Positions 1-10,209 of a stretch of 64,000 bases of DNA are shown here, one piece after another. The DNA comes from Polaromonas sp. Its GTDB lineage: Bacteria; Pseudomonadota; Gammaproteobacteria; Burkholderiales; Burkholderiaceae_C. The number at the start of each line of letters is the position of its first letter. Position 1 is the first letter of the stretch. The position numbers and the translations under genes are program-made. The notes below the pieces were generated by a model that had not been told where the DNA came from, searched no databases, and worked only from the letters and a program-made list of their open reading frames with translations. The DNA lies in the NCBI GenBank assembly GCA_025362315.1, contig JANYGP010000052.1:1-64000 (forward strand). Reading direction: 5' to 3'.

Positions 1-89
1 ACCTTGATGGGGAACTGCGACGGGTATTCGATCAGGGAATCGCGCTTTGGGATGTCTGCGGCCCCATCGGGCAGGCCTGGCGTGGTCAT
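1..89 (-). CDS. DUF493 (YbeD-like) protein, N-terminal fragment
   Basis: Only the first 29 codons lie in the window; the gene runs off the left edge. The peptide contains the stretch DSLIEYPSQFPIKV, which matches the opening of DUF493/YbeD proteins, small ferredoxin-fold proteins often found beside lipoate genes. Its ATG overlaps the TGA of the aminotransferase upstream (ATGA at 86-89), so the two are probably co-translated. In relatives a DUF493 gene follows dat and precedes lipB-lipA; that context is known for the group, not visible here. Function of the family is unknown, although an allosteric or lipoylation-related role has been suggested. Confidence 0.75.
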   Translation of the reverse strand, partial: MTTPGLPDGAADIPKRDSLIEYPSQFPIK

Positions 90-1003
90 GCTGCCACCGC
101 TTGTTTGGCGTCTTGGTAAGCGGCGTACAGCCTGGCGTAAACCGGGCCGGGCACGCCAGTGCTCACTTTTACACCGTCCAGCAGCGTGACTGGCAGCACC
201 TCTTTGGTGGCCGACGACAGCAGCAGTTCGTCAGCGCTAAGTACCTCGGCCCGGGTGATGCGGCGTAGCTCAAACGGGATGCCTGCGGCGCTGCACAGCT
301 CTTCAAACAGGCCGTAGCGAATGCCTTCCAGCACCAGTTTGTCCTTCGGTGGGCCCAGCAGTTTGCCGCCTTGCACCACCCACACATTGCTGGCGGCGGC
401 TTCGCTCAGGTAGTCGCCGCGAAACATCACTGTCTCCAGCGCGCCTTCATCGGCGCTGATCTGCCGCGAAAACACCGCGCCCAGCAGGCTGGTGCTTTTG
501 ATGTGGGCCTTTTCCCACCTGAAGTCGTCTGCCGTGACGCAGGCCACGCCCTGGGCGCGCTGTGCAGCCGTGGGCAGCTTCATGGCGTTGACCATCACGA
601 ACACGGTGGGCTTCAAGTCGGGCGGCATGACGTGGTCACGCATCGCCACGCCGCGGCTGACCTGGATGTAAATGATCTGGTCCAGATTGGGCGGGTTTTC
701 ACCATCATTTACTGCTGCAGCCGTTATTTTACGGGCGCGAGCAGCTATTAATTGCGTAGCAACGTCGTGCCATTCCGCAGAGGTCAAGGGGTTGGCAATG
801 CGCAGTTCGGCCAGGCTGCGGCCAAGGCGGGCCATGTGGTGGTCAAACCTGAAAAGCTGGCCTGCATAGGCGGGCAACACCTCATAAACGCCATCGCCAA
901 AGATGAATCCCCGGTCAAGAACGCTGATCTTGGCGTCTTTTAAAGGCGTGTAGTCACCATTCAGGTAGCACAAGGTGTCGGGCAGGGGTGGGGCAATGTT
1001 CAT
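86..1003 (-). CDS. dat: D-amino-acid aminotransferase (class IV PLP enzyme)
   Basis: Predicted to transfer amino groups between D-amino acids and 2-oxo acids (D-alanine/D-glutamate supply). The fold-type IV signature is visible: the N-terminal LNGDYTPLKDAKISVLDRGFIFGDGVYE block, here cited only by its ends (about residues 14-41), the PLP-lysine stretch WEKAHIKSTSLLG, and SEAAASNVWVV before the C-terminal domain. ATG at 1001-1003 is chosen because it starts the usual N-terminus MNIAPPLPDT; the frame stays open further upstream into the MBL gene. An extra 15 or so residues near 82-97 (IAARARKITAAAV) coincide exactly with a copy of the dispersed 48-bp repeat. The gene lies 7 bp after the MBL gene and overlaps the DUF493 gene, so a minus-strand operon is likely. 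A branched-chain aminotransferase is the alternative. Confidence 0.88.
   Translation of the reverse strand: MNIAPPLPDTLCYLNGDYTPLKDAKISVLDRGFIFGDGVYEVLPAYAGQLFRFDHHMARLGRSLAELRIANPLTSAEWHDVATQLIAARARKITAAAVNDGENPPNLDQIIYIQVSRGVAMRDHVMPPDLKPTVFVMVNAMKLPTAAQRAQGVACVTADDFRWEKAHIKSTSLLGAVFSRQISADEGALETVMFRGDYLSEAAASNVWVVQGGKLLGPPKDKLVLEGIRYGLFEELCSAAGIPFELRRITRAEVLSADELLLSSATKEVLPVTLLDGVKVSTGVPGPVYARLYAAYQDAKQAVAA
714..760 (-). repeat. 48-bp dispersed repeat inside dat
   Basis: Inverted copy of the repeat (GCTGCAGCC ... GCGCGAGCAGCTATT ... GCGTAGC on the plus strand). It lies wholly within dat, in the same sense as the gene, and adds residues about 82-97 without breaking the frame. Confidence 0.75.
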
Positions 1004-1010
1004 AGCAGAA

Positions 1011-2174
1011 TCAAGGTGGGGTGGTGGTTCGTTTGTCGATTCGCCGGGTTTGACCAATCGCCAGCACGAAAAAGTCGTCGTCACCGATGTTAGCGGCAGC
1101 TTTGGCGGCGGCCAAGTCCTTGGGCGGCTGGTCCAGCGGCTCGTCGGTCAGGGCAAATGTGCCCCAGTGCACACCCACGCTGCGCTTGGCTTTTAAATCC
1201 TGGTGGATTTGCACTGCCTCGGCCGGGTTGATATGCTGGCCTTTCATAAACCAGCGCGGCTCATACGCGCCAACGGCCAGCAGCGCCATGTCAAAGCCCC
1301 CACCGTTGGCTGCAGTTTGCCGGTCGGCAAAGCGATTTTGGGTGTCAACAAAGTCGGCACTGTAGCCGGTGTCGCCACTGAAGTACCAATGTATTTGCTC
1401 GCCCAGTACCGCCCAGCCGCCCCACAGCGTCTGGCTACGGTCACCAAGCCCGCGCGCTGACCAGTGCTGCACCGGCGTGAAGTTGAACTCAACGCCTTTG
1501 ACAACCATGCTGTCCCACCAGTCCAGCTCTTTGACGTTGCTGATGCCAAGTTTGGTAAAGCAGTCTTTAACACCCAGCGGGACGATGAAAAGTGGAGCGC
1601 CTTGACCCTGTTTGGAAAGGGCAATGACGGTATTTTCGTCAAGGTGGTCGTAGTGATTGTGCGAAATCAGCACCACGTCTATCGTAGGCAACTGGTCAAT
1701 GCGCAAGCCAGGCGGGTGGGCTCGCCTGGGCCCTGCGAATTGAACTGGCGAGGCGCGTTCAGAAAACACCGGGTCGGTCAGCACATTCAACCCATCGGCT
1801 TGCATCAGCATCGTGGCGTGGCCGACCCAAGTCATGGCTGGCTGCATGACGCTGGGTGTGCTGTTGGCCTGGATAAAAGCCACCTCGGGCGATGTGGTGG
1901 CGGTGGGCGTTTGCGGCGGCTTGGGCAGCCCGTCACGCGTGCGCTCGTATTGCCAGCGAGCCAAGTCGCCCAGCGTCTTGGTGACGGCAGCGCTGTAATT
2001 GTTTTTAAAACCTTGGGCCGTGTGGTGCGGTTTGGCCGGGTCGTAGCAGGGGTTCACGCTGTTGCATCCCGTCAAAAAGAGTGCAGCCGCAGTGCCGCCT
2101 GCAAGAATTAAAGCGCTCCTGAATAAATAGCTGCCCACGCGTATTCTTATTGTGTTGCAGCCGAATTTATGCAT
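1011..2174 (-). CDS. MBL-fold metallohydrolase, lipoprotein (RomA/NAPE-PLD-like)
   Basis: Metallo-beta-lactamase-fold hydrolase of the UlaG/RomA/NAPE-PLD-like group. The metal motif HNHYDHLD (HxHxDH) follows TIDVVLIS; other metal ligands fit GDTGYS and the VGVHWGTF stretch near the C-terminus. The N-terminus is a lipoprotein signal ending ALFLTGC, so the mature protein is probably lipid-anchored in the periplasm or outer membrane. I chose ATG at 2172-2174; an in-frame TTG six bases upstream is possible. Residues about 4-20 of the signal region are encoded by a 48-bp repeat copy. The gene is 7 bp upstream of dat on the same strand. The substrate cannot be deduced. Confidence 0.8.
   Translation of the reverse strand: MHKFGCNTIRIRVGSYLFRSALILAGGTAAALFLTGCNSVNPCYDPAKPHHTAQGFKNNYSAAVTKTLGDLARWQYERTRDGLPKPPQTPTATTSPEVAFIQANSTPSVMQPAMTWVGHATMLMQADGLNVLTDPVFSERASPVQFAGPRRAHPPGLRIDQLPTIDVVLISHNHYDHLDENTVIALSKQGQGAPLFIVPLGVKDCFTKLGISNVKELDWWDSMVVKGVEFNFTPVQHWSARGLGDRSQTLWGGWAVLGEQIHWYFSGDTGYSADFVDTQNRFADRQTAANGGGFDMALLAVGAYEPRWFMKGQHINPAEAVQIHQDLKAKRSVGVHWGTFALTDEPLDQPPKDLAAAKAAANIGDDDFFVLAIGQTRRIDKRTTTPP
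2113..2162 (+). repeat. 48-bp dispersed repeat in signal-peptide region of MBL gene
   Basis: Forward copy (GCGCTCCTGAATAAATAGC, then TGCCCACGCGT, ending TTGCAGCC). It lies antisense to the gene and encodes IRIRVGSY and its flanks in the leader of the lipoprotein. Confidence 0.7.
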
Positions 2175-2207
2175 AACCAAAGGCGAGGCAAAGGCTCGAA
2201 CACGCGC

Positions 2208-2678
2208 TCACCGCAGCAGCCGCACTGACACAATAGCGGCCCAGCCCAGCACAAAGTTCAGCAGCGTCATTTTCTGGATCAACGCGCCGGCCTTGGCTGC
2301 CAGCGGCCAATCAGCGCCTGACACTGCGCGTTTGTATTTTTTGAAGCCCGCAAAAAAGATGTGACCAAACACCAGCATCATCGTGACGCCCAGCACCAGC
2401 ATGACGTTCCAGCCCAGCGGCACGCTGCCCGTACCAGTCGCTTCTTTTGCGGTGCGAAAAGTTGCCGTGTACAGGTGCGTTCCAGTGGCGAACAAAACCA
2501 CAATTGCCACCAAAACCCAAGCATAAAAACGTTGCCAGACACGGCCCATCAACATTGCACGGGGTTGAGGCTCGATCGTGGCCATGGCCGCTGGCCGCAG
2601 CGCAAACAGCATGAAGGTCATGCCGCCCATCCACACAATACCTGCAATGAGATGAAGGAGTTTGGCGTAGTCGTACAT
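2208..2678 (-). CDS. CopD-family membrane protein
   Basis: Small integral membrane protein of about 156 residues with four predicted transmembrane helices. It starts MYDYAKLLHLIAGIVWMGGM, which is typical of CopD-domain proteins, where His and Met residues in the first helix (LHLIAG, WMGGM) are conserved. Such proteins are linked to copper transport or haem-related redox functions, but no copper genes adjoin it here, so the role is only inferred. ATG at 2676-2678 is preferred because the family usually begins just before this helix; 24 codons of open frame upstream are less likely to be translated. It is transcribed away from the divergent atp operon. Confidence 0.7.
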   Translation of the reverse strand: MYDYAKLLHLIAGIVWMGGMTFMLFALRPAAMATIEPQPRAMLMGRVWQRFYAWVLVAIVVLFATGTHLYTATFRTAKEATGTGSVPLGWNVMLVLGVTMMLVFGHIFFAGFKKYKRAVSGADWPLAAKAGALIQKMTLLNFVLGWAAIVSVRLLR

Positions 2679-2774
2679 ATTGCTTTCCAAGTCTAAAACA
2701 GGCATTGTGGCCGTGCTTTGCGCAAATCGCCAAGCCAGCAAATGCACCCAAACGTTGCTGGGGTAAAAAAGCTG

Positions 2775-2803
2775 TTTTGAGTGGACGGGTTTCTACGTAT
2801 AAT
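2775..2803 (+). promoter_or_regulatory. Probable sigma70 promoter of the atp operon
   Basis: A perfect -10 box TATAAT at 2798-2803 lies 17 bp after TTTTGA at 2775-2780 (a TTGAGT with 15-bp spacing overlaps it). It is 47 bp before the atpI start codon, on the correct strand. Confidence 0.65.
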
Positions 2804-2850
2804 CAGAGGCTGTGGAAAAACTGCTTTTTGTAACCCGCCTGTAATCTGCG

Positions 2851-3360
2851 ATGCACAAAATTAGTGATCTGCAAAAAAATAAGGCGTGGGACGCAGGCTG
2901 GAGGGAAGACCCAGTTGAAGGCCCCGTTAAACCTTTGAGCCGCGAGCAAGCCGCAACTTTCAGGCAGCGACACCCGGTGCTTTCACCCTGGAAAGTGCTG
3001 GCTGGTCAGTTGGCAGCGGGTGTGGTGATCTCGTTGGCGGCATGGCTGCTGACGGGCAAACCAAACATCGCCTGGTCTGTTTTGTACGGCGTGCTGGCGG
3101 TAGTCATTCCTGGTGCGCTGTTTGCGCGCGGTTTGATGAGCAGGGTGTCGAATATTAATCCAGCCGCTGCCGTGGCTGGCTTTTTTGTGTGGGAAATGGT
3201 CAAGGTTGGCCTGACAGTGGCCATGTTGTTTGCTGCGCCCCGAGTGGTGATGAATTTAAGCTGGCCGGCCATGTTGATGGGGCTGGTAGTGACGATGAAG
3301 GTGGTCTGGGTGGTGATTTTTTTCACCAGCAGATCAAAAAAGTTAAGCGTTGATCAATAA
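2851..3360 (+). CDS. atpI: ATP synthase subunit I (AtpI)
   Basis: First gene of the F-type ATP synthase operon. AtpI is a small membrane protein thought to assist assembly of the c-ring in F0 and is not part of the finished enzyme. The protein has about 169 residues: a hydrophilic N-terminus of about 45 residues, then four hydrophobic segments (GQLAAGVVISLAAWLL, WSVLYGVLAVVIPGALFA, VGLTVAMLFAAP, and the C-terminal MKVVWVVIFF). NPAAAVAGFFVWEMVKVGLTV is the most family-like part (I cite only its position, about residues 101-121). ATG at 2851 is the first start after the promoter, and the stop lies 11 bp before atpB. Confidence 0.85.
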   Translation: MHKISDLQKNKAWDAGWREDPVEGPVKPLSREQAATFRQRHPVLSPWKVLAGQLAAGVVISLAAWLLTGKPNIAWSVLYGVLAVVIPGALFARGLMSRVSNINPAAAVAGFFVWEMVKVGLTVAMLFAAPRVVMNLSWPAMLMGLVVTMKVVWVVIFFTSRSKKLSVDQ

Positions 3361-3371
3361 AGAGATATGTG

Positions 3372-4241
3372 ATGAGTGCATCTTCTGAAGGCGCAGGCGA
3401 AAAGGCTTTGACCGCGGGTGACTACATTGGTCACCATTTGGTGCATTTGCAAAACAAGGCGGCCAAGCAATCAAGCATTGTTGACTTTACCTATTTCAAT
3501 CTGGACACTATTTTTTGGTCCATAGCACTGGGCGTGATTGGCTTGTTTGTGATGTGGCGCGTGGCCAAAAGCGTGCATTCAGGCGTGCCGGGCCGCATGC
3601 AGGCTGCGGTTGAAATCCTGCTCGAGATGGTCGACAGCCAAGCCAAGGGCATTGTCAAGAATGCGCAGTCACGCAAAATGGTTGGCCCACTGGCATTGAC
3701 TGTGTTTGTCTGGATTTTCCTGATGAACTCGATGGACTTCTTGCCCGTCGATTTATTTCACAGCCTCTTTGCCGTCACCGGCATTGACCACACCATTCAC
3801 TATTTCCGCGTCGTGCCGACTGCTGACCTGTCTGCCACCCTGGGCATGTCTTGTGGCGTATTGCTGGTATGCCTGTACTACAACATCAAAATCAAAGGCT
3901 TCGGTGGCTGGGTGCATGAGTTGTTTTCTGCGCCGTTCGGTGACAAATGGTTTTTGTACCCCATTAACTTCTTGATGCAAATGATCGAATTTGCGGCCAA
4001 AACGGTTTCCCACGGGCTGCGATTGTTTGGCAACATGTACGCTGGTGAGTTGCTGTTTATGCTGATTGCGCTGATGGGCGCGGTTGGTTTCGGTTCGGCA
4101 ACCGGCATCTTCTTGTTCATCGGTCACATCTTGGCCGGCACTGGCTGGGCCATCTTTCACATCCTGATTGTTGCACTGCAAGCGTTTATTTTCATGATGT
4201 TGACGTTGGTGTATGTGGGCCAAGCCCACGACCATCACTAG
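3372..4241 (+). CDS. atpB: ATP synthase F0 subunit a
   Basis: Membrane stator subunit that forms the two proton half-channels against the c-ring. The essential arginine is visible in SHGLRLFGNMYAGEL (about residue 217), and the last helices contain HILAGTGWAIFHILIVALQ. The N-terminal stretch AGDYIGHHLVHLQNK is typical of beta- and gammaproteobacterial a subunits. I chose ATG at 3372, preceded by AAAGAG at 3359-3364; a GTG directly before it (3369) could also be used. At 289 residues it is close to the family's usual length. It is second in the operon. Confidence 0.95.
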   Translation: MSASSEGAGEKALTAGDYIGHHLVHLQNKAAKQSSIVDFTYFNLDTIFWSIALGVIGLFVMWRVAKSVHSGVPGRMQAAVEILLEMVDSQAKGIVKNAQSRKMVGPLALTVFVWIFLMNSMDFLPVDLFHSLFAVTGIDHTIHYFRVVPTADLSATLGMSCGVLLVCLYYNIKIKGFGGWVHELFSAPFGDKWFLYPINFLMQMIEFAAKTVSHGLRLFGNMYAGELLFMLIALMGAVGFGSATGIFLFIGHILAGTGWAIFHILIVALQAFIFMMLTLVYVGQAHDHH

Positions 4242-4325
4242 ATGGAATATTTTCAGTTTTCGTTTCGGTAGTTTTTTTGTTTTCGGGTTTTTTAATTTTT
4301 GTTTGTTAATTCGTAGGAGCTTTAA
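4242..4325 (+). promoter_or_regulatory. U-rich leader before atpE
   Basis: The 84-bp gap between atpB and atpE is extremely T-rich on the coding strand (runs such as TTTTTTTG, GGGTTTTTTAATTTTTG), ending in an AGGAG Shine-Dalgarno at 4315-4319. In E. coli a U-rich stretch ahead of atpE raises its translation to meet c-ring stoichiometry; the same role is inferred here from composition only. Confidence 0.5.
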
Positions 4326-4574
<249 letters not shown>

Positions 4575-4622
4575 TTCTGAAGTCATCAAGCTGTTCAGAT
4601 ATTCAACCAAAGAGGTGCTGCT

Positions 4623-5093
4623 GTGAGTATTAACTCCACATTTTTTGCGCAGCTCATCGTGTTTGCGATTTTGGTGCTTTTCACGATGAAATTCGTGTGG
4701 CCCCCGATCGCAGCCGCGCTGGACGAGCGCGCGAGCAAAATCGCTGCGGGTCTCGCTGCTGCTGACAAGGCCAAAGCCGAACTCACCAACGCCAACAAGC
4801 GTGTTGAGGAAGAGCTGGCCAAGTCAAAAGGCGAGTCCGCTGTGCGACTGGCTGAGGCCGAGCGCCGCGCGCAAGCCATGATTGAAGAAGCCAAAGCCAA
4901 AGCTACCGAGGAGGGCAGCAAGATCATTGCCGCCGCCAAGGTGGAGGCTGAGCAGCAAACCGTCAAGGCCCGCGAGACGCTGCGTGAGCAAGTCGCCGCA
5001 CTGGCCGTCAAGGGTGCTGAGCAGATTCTGCGCAAGGAAGTCAATGCATCCGTGCATGCTGACTTGCTGGGTCGCCTGAAAACTGAACTTTGA
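4623..5093 (+). CDS. atpF: ATP synthase F0 subunit b
   Basis: Peripheral stalk subunit: one N-terminal transmembrane helix ([20 protein letters not shown]) followed by a long charged, Ala/Lys/Glu-rich helix that dimerises as a coiled coil and binds the delta subunit. The length of 156 residues is standard. The start is GTG at 4623, with AGAGG a few bases upstream (AAAGAGGTGCTGCT); the typical b-subunit start [11 protein letters not shown] follows at once. It is fourth in the operon. Confidence 0.95.
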   Translation: MSINSTFFAQLIVFAILVLFTMKFVWPPIAAALDERASKIAAGLAAADKAKAELTNANKRVEEELAKSKGESAVRLAEAERRAQAMIEEAKAKATEEGSKIIAAAKVEAEQQTVKARETLREQVAALAVKGAEQILRKEVNASVHADLLGRLKTEL

Positions 5094-5115
5094 CCGTAAA
5101 GACAAGAGTACAAAC

Positions 5116-5646
5116 ATGGCCGAACTAGCCACCATTGCACGTCCTTACGCCGAAGCGCTGTTCAAAACTGCGGGTGCCGACCTGGTTGGCACGGCTGCCT
5201 GGCTTGACGAGCTGGCCGCCATTGCGTCGAACGTCCAATTGCAACAATACGCAGGTAATCCTGGCGTAACGTCTGCACAAACGTTTGATGTGATGACCGG
5301 TGTTGCCAAAACTGCTTTGCCAGAGGCTGCCAAAAACTTTCTCAAAGCCGTGATTGACAACGGACGCATCAGCGTCTTGCCGGAAATCGCCAGCCAGTTC
5401 CGTTCGTTGAAAAACGCAAAAAGTGGTTCTTCTGACGCCACTGTGTTCAGTGCTTTTGCACTTGATGCTGCGGCTTTGGCTGACTTGTCGGCCACGCTTG
5501 AAAAGCGCTTTGGGAAAAAGCTCAACATGACAGTTGAGTTGGAGCCGGACCTGATAGGCGGCGTACGTGTCGTGGTGGGTGACGAGGTGCTGGACACTTC
5601 GGTCAAAGCCCGTTTAGAGCAAATGAAAGTAGCACTGGTTTCCTGA
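5116..5646 (+). CDS. atpH: ATP synthase F1 subunit delta
   Basis: Connects the peripheral stalk to the top of the alpha3beta3 head. The N-terminal helical domain begins [15 protein letters not shown], the standard delta opening. The C-terminal stretch [21 protein letters not shown] is the family signature (cited by its ends; about residues 138-158). Length of 176 residues is normal. It lies 22 bp after atpF. Confidence 0.95.
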   Translation: MAELATIARPYAEALFKTAGADLVGTAAWLDELAAIASNVQLQQYAGNPGVTSAQTFDVMTGVAKTALPEAAKNFLKAVIDNGRISVLPEIASQFRSLKNAKSGSSDATVFSAFALDAAALADLSATLEKRFGKKLNMTVELEPDLIGGVRVVVGDEVLDTSVKARLEQMKVALVS

Positions 5647-5701
5647 GCGGCATTTGTCGTTAGAAAACACAGTCCAACAACCTAGAAAGAAGGAAAGAGT
5701 C

Positions 5702-7255
5702 ATGCAACTCAATCCAGCAGAAATTTCTGAACTGATCAAGAGCCGTATTGAAGGCCTGACCTCATCCAGCGACATCCGCAATCAAGGCACCATCGTGTCG
5801 GTGACTGACGGTATTGTGCGCATCCACGGCTTGTCTGACGTGATGCAAGGCGAGATGCTGGAATTCCCGGCTACCGCTGACGGCACACCGACCTACGGCC
5901 TGGCGCTGAACCTCGAGCGTGACTCGGTGGGTTCCGTGATTCTGGGCGAGTACGAGCATCTGGCTGAAGGCAATATTGTCAAATGCACGGGCCGTATCCT
6001 CGAAGTGCCGGTGGGCCCTGAGCTGCTGGGCCGCGTGGTCAACGCACTGGGTCAGCCGATTGACGGCAAAGGCCCGGTGAACGCCAAGATGACCGACGTG
6101 ATTGAAAAAGTTGCGCCAGGCGTGATTGCCCGTAAATCAGTAGACCAGCCCCTGCAAACTGGTCTGAAGTCCATTGACTCCATGGTGCCAGTTGGCCGTG
6201 GTCAGCGCGAACTGATCATTGGTGACCGCCAGACCGGTAAAACGGCCGTTGCGATTGACGCCATCATCAACCAAAAAGGCAACGGCGTGAAATGCGTTTA
6301 TGTTGCAATCGGTCAAAAAGCGTCGTCGATCAAAAACGTGGTGCGCTCGCTCGAACAAGCCGGCGCGATGGAATACACCATTGTTGTGGCCGCTTCGGCT
6401 TCTGAGTCAGCTGCTATGCAATATGTGAGCGCCTACTCTGGCTGCACCATGGGCGAGTACTTCCGCGACCGTGGTGAAGATGCACTGATCGTGTATGACG
6501 ATTTGTCAAAACAGGCTGTGGCTTACCGTCAGGTCTCGTTGTTGCTGCGCCGTCCACCAGGCCGTGAAGCTTACCCAGGCGACGTGTTCTATCTGCACAG
6601 CCGTTTGCTTGAGCGCGCAGCCCGCGTGAATGAAAAGTACGTTGAAGACTTCACCAAAGGTGCGGTCAAAGGCAAAACCGGTTCACTGACTGCACTGCCG
6701 ATCATTGAAACCCAGGCGGGTGACGTGTCCGCCTTCGTGCCCACCAACGTGATCTCAATCACCGACGGCCAGATCTTTTTGGAAACCTCGCTGTTCAACG
6801 CTGGCATCCGTCCAGCTATCAACGCCGGTATTTCGGTGTCCCGCGTGGGTGGTGCTGCCCAGACCAAGCTGATCAAAAACCTGTCCGGCGGTATCCGTAC
6901 CGACTTGGCCCAGTACCGTGAGCTGGCTGCGTTTGCGCAGTTTGCGTCTGACCTGGACGAAGCCACCCGCAAGCAGCTGGACCGCGGTGCCCGCGTGACC
7001 GAGCTGCTCAAGCAGGCGCAGTACGCACCCCTGACCATTTCCAACATGGCCGCCACACTGTTCGCAGTGAACAAAGGCTTCATGGACGATGTGGACGTGA
7101 AAAAGGTGTTGGCTTTTGAATCAGGCTTCCACGCCTACCTCAAAGATAAGCATGCTGCGCTGATGGCCAAGCTGGAAGCAGCCAAAGCCATGGACAAAGA
7201 CGCTGAAGCTGAAATGACCACAGCAGCTGCTGCGTTCAAAAAGTCTTTTGCTTAA
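5702..7255 (+). CDS. atpA: ATP synthase F1 subunit alpha
   Basis: Non-catalytic nucleotide-binding subunit of the F1 head, about 517 residues. The Walker A motif is GDRQTGKTA; the region [20 protein letters not shown] carries the Walker B Asp; the arginine finger lies in [13 protein letters not shown] at 5702 is chosen because it starts the standard [13 protein letters not shown] and has AAGGAAAGAG upstream; the frame is open 16 codons further to 5654 but those residues do not belong to the family. It is sixth in the operon. Confidence 0.97.
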   Translation: MQLNPAEISELIKSRIEGLTSSSDIRNQGTIVSVTDGIVRIHGLSDVMQGEMLEFPATADGTPTYGLALNLERDSVGSVILGEYEHLAEGNIVKCTGRILEVPVGPELLGRVVNALGQPIDGKGPVNAKMTDVIEKVAPGVIARKSVDQPLQTGLKSIDSMVPVGRGQRELIIGDRQTGKTAVAIDAIINQKGNGVKCVYVAIGQKASSIKNVVRSLEQAGAMEYTIVVAASASESAAMQYVSAYSGCTMGEYFRDRGEDALIVYDDLSKQAVAYRQVSLLLRRPPGREAYPGDVFYLHSRLLERAARVNEKYVEDFTKGAVKGKTGSLTALPIIETQAGDVSAFVPTNVISITDGQIFLETSLFNAGIRPAINAGISVSRVGGAAQTKLIKNLSGGIRTDLAQYRELAAFAQFASDLDEATRKQLDRGARVTELLKQAQYAPLTISNMAATLFAVNKGFMDDVDVKKVLAFESGFHAYLKDKHAALMAKLEAAKAMDKDAEAEMTTAAAAFKKSFA

Positions 7256-7299
7256 GCCAACCTGAAACCAAAGCGTTCTAGAAACTATTAGGAACAGAC

Positions 7300-8166
7300 A
7301 TGGCTGCAGGCAAGGAAATTCGAGGCAAGATCAAGTCGGTGGAAAACACCAAGAAGATCACCAAGGCCATGGAAATGGTGGCCGCTTCCAAAATGCGCAA
7401 AGCGCAAGAGCGGATGCGCGCCGCCCGTCCTTACAGCGACAAAATCCGCAACATCACGGCCAACCTGTCCAAGGCCAATCCTGAGTACACGCATGCCTTC
7501 ATGCAGTCCAACGACGCCAAGGCCACCGGCTTTATTGTTGTTACGACTGACAAGGGCCTATGTGGTGGTTTGAACACCAACGTGCTGCGCGCCGTGACCG
7601 TCAAGCTCAAGGACCTGCAGGCCGCTGGCCACGATACACAGGCTGTGGCCATTGGCAACAAGGGTCTGGGCTTTCTGACCCGTGTGGGTGTGAAGGTTGT
7701 GTCGCACGCGACGCAGCTTGGCGACAAGCCGCACCTGGACAAGCTCATTGGTCCGGTCAAGGTGCTGCTCGATGCGTATGCCGAAGGCAAGATCAAAACG
7801 GTTTACCTGTGCTACACCAAGTTCATTAACACCATGCGCCAGGAGTCCGTGGTTGAGCAGTTGCTGCCCTTGACGGCTGATCGCTTGGAGGCTGATAAAG
7901 ACCAGCACGGCTGGGACTATATCTATGAGCCTGATGCGCAAACGGTGATTGACGATTTGTTGGTGCGTTATGTTGAGGCGCTGGTGTTTCAAGCGGTTGC
8001 CGAAAACATGGCCTCCGAGCAGTCAGCCCGCATGGTCGCCATGAAAGCGGCCACCGACAACGCCGGCAGCGTGATCGGCGAACTCAAGCTGGTGTACAAC
8101 AAAACGCGTCAAGCGGCGATCACGAAAGAACTTTCGGAAATCGTCAGCGGTGCTGCTGCGGTCTAA
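7300..8166 (+). CDS. atpG: ATP synthase F1 subunit gamma
   Basis: Central rotor shaft. The N-terminus [20 protein letters not shown] and the C-terminal [14 protein letters not shown] form the coiled-coil pair; [10 protein letters not shown] in the Rossmann-like middle domain is a family signature. Length of 288 residues is standard. It lies 44 bp after atpA with AGGAA before the ATG. Confidence 0.97.
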   Translation: MAAGKEIRGKIKSVENTKKITKAMEMVAASKMRKAQERMRAARPYSDKIRNITANLSKANPEYTHAFMQSNDAKATGFIVVTTDKGLCGGLNTNVLRAVTVKLKDLQAAGHDTQAVAIGNKGLGFLTRVGVKVVSHATQLGDKPHLDKLIGPVKVLLDAYAEGKIKTVYLCYTKFINTMRQESVVEQLLPLTADRLEADKDQHGWDYIYEPDAQTVIDDLLVRYVEALVFQAVAENMASEQSARMVAMKAATDNAGSVIGELKLVYNKTRQAAITKELSEIVSGAAAV

Positions 8167-9642
<1,476 letters not shown>

Positions 9643-9679
9643 TTAGATAGCTTGTGGCAAGCGCCGCGAAAGAACTCCC

Positions 9680-10096
9680 ATGTCAACCATTCATGTAGAC
9701 GTCGTTTCGGCAGAAGAATCCATCTTCTCAGGTGAAGCCAAATTCGTGGCTTTGCCTGGCGAAGCGGGCGAGTTGGGCATTTACCCGCGGCACACTCCCT
9801 TGATCACCCGCATCAAGCCAGGCGCAGTTCGTATCGTCAAGGCTGACGACAGCGAAGAGTTTGTGTTTGTGGCGGGTGGCTTGCTTGAAGTACAGCCTAA
9901 CTCAGTGACGGTTCTGAGTGACACGGCGATTCGAGGCAAAGATCTCGACGAAGCCAAGGCCACGTCAGCCAAAGTCGCCGCTGAAGAAGCTCTGAAAAAT
10001 GCGAAAGGCGATATCGACATCGCCATGGCACAGTCCGAGCTTGCCGTGATGGCGGCCCAGATTGCTGCACTTCGCAAGTATCGCCAGAAGAAGTAA
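9680..10096 (+). CDS. atpC: ATP synthase F1 subunit epsilon
   Basis: Last gene of the operon; a rotor subunit that couples gamma to the c-ring and restrains ATP hydrolysis. The N-terminal beta-sandwich is clear ([49 protein letters not shown]), followed by a two-helix C-terminal domain with [14 protein letters not shown]. Length 138 residues is normal. No clear terminator follows; 113 bp separate it from the response regulator gene. Confidence 0.95.
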   Translation: MSTIHVDVVSAEESIFSGEAKFVALPGEAGELGIYPRHTPLITRIKPGAVRIVKADDSEEFVFVAGGLLEVQPNSVTVLSDTAIRGKDLDEAKATSAKVAAEEALKNAKGDIDIAMAQSELAVMAAQIAALRKYRQKK

Positions 10097-10209
10097 ATCA
10101 CGAGTCTGTATGCCGTTTGGCTACAGAACCTGAAACTTGGCCCGTACTTGGCGGCCATTGTTGCGGTTTTCGTGCATCTTTTCATACTGCGCCATACACT
10201 TGCGGCACC

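Noticed and set aside
9643..9679. Possible repeat remnant between atpD and atpC (ATAGCTTGTGGCAAGCGC)
   Set aside because: Too short and too divergent from the consensus to support.
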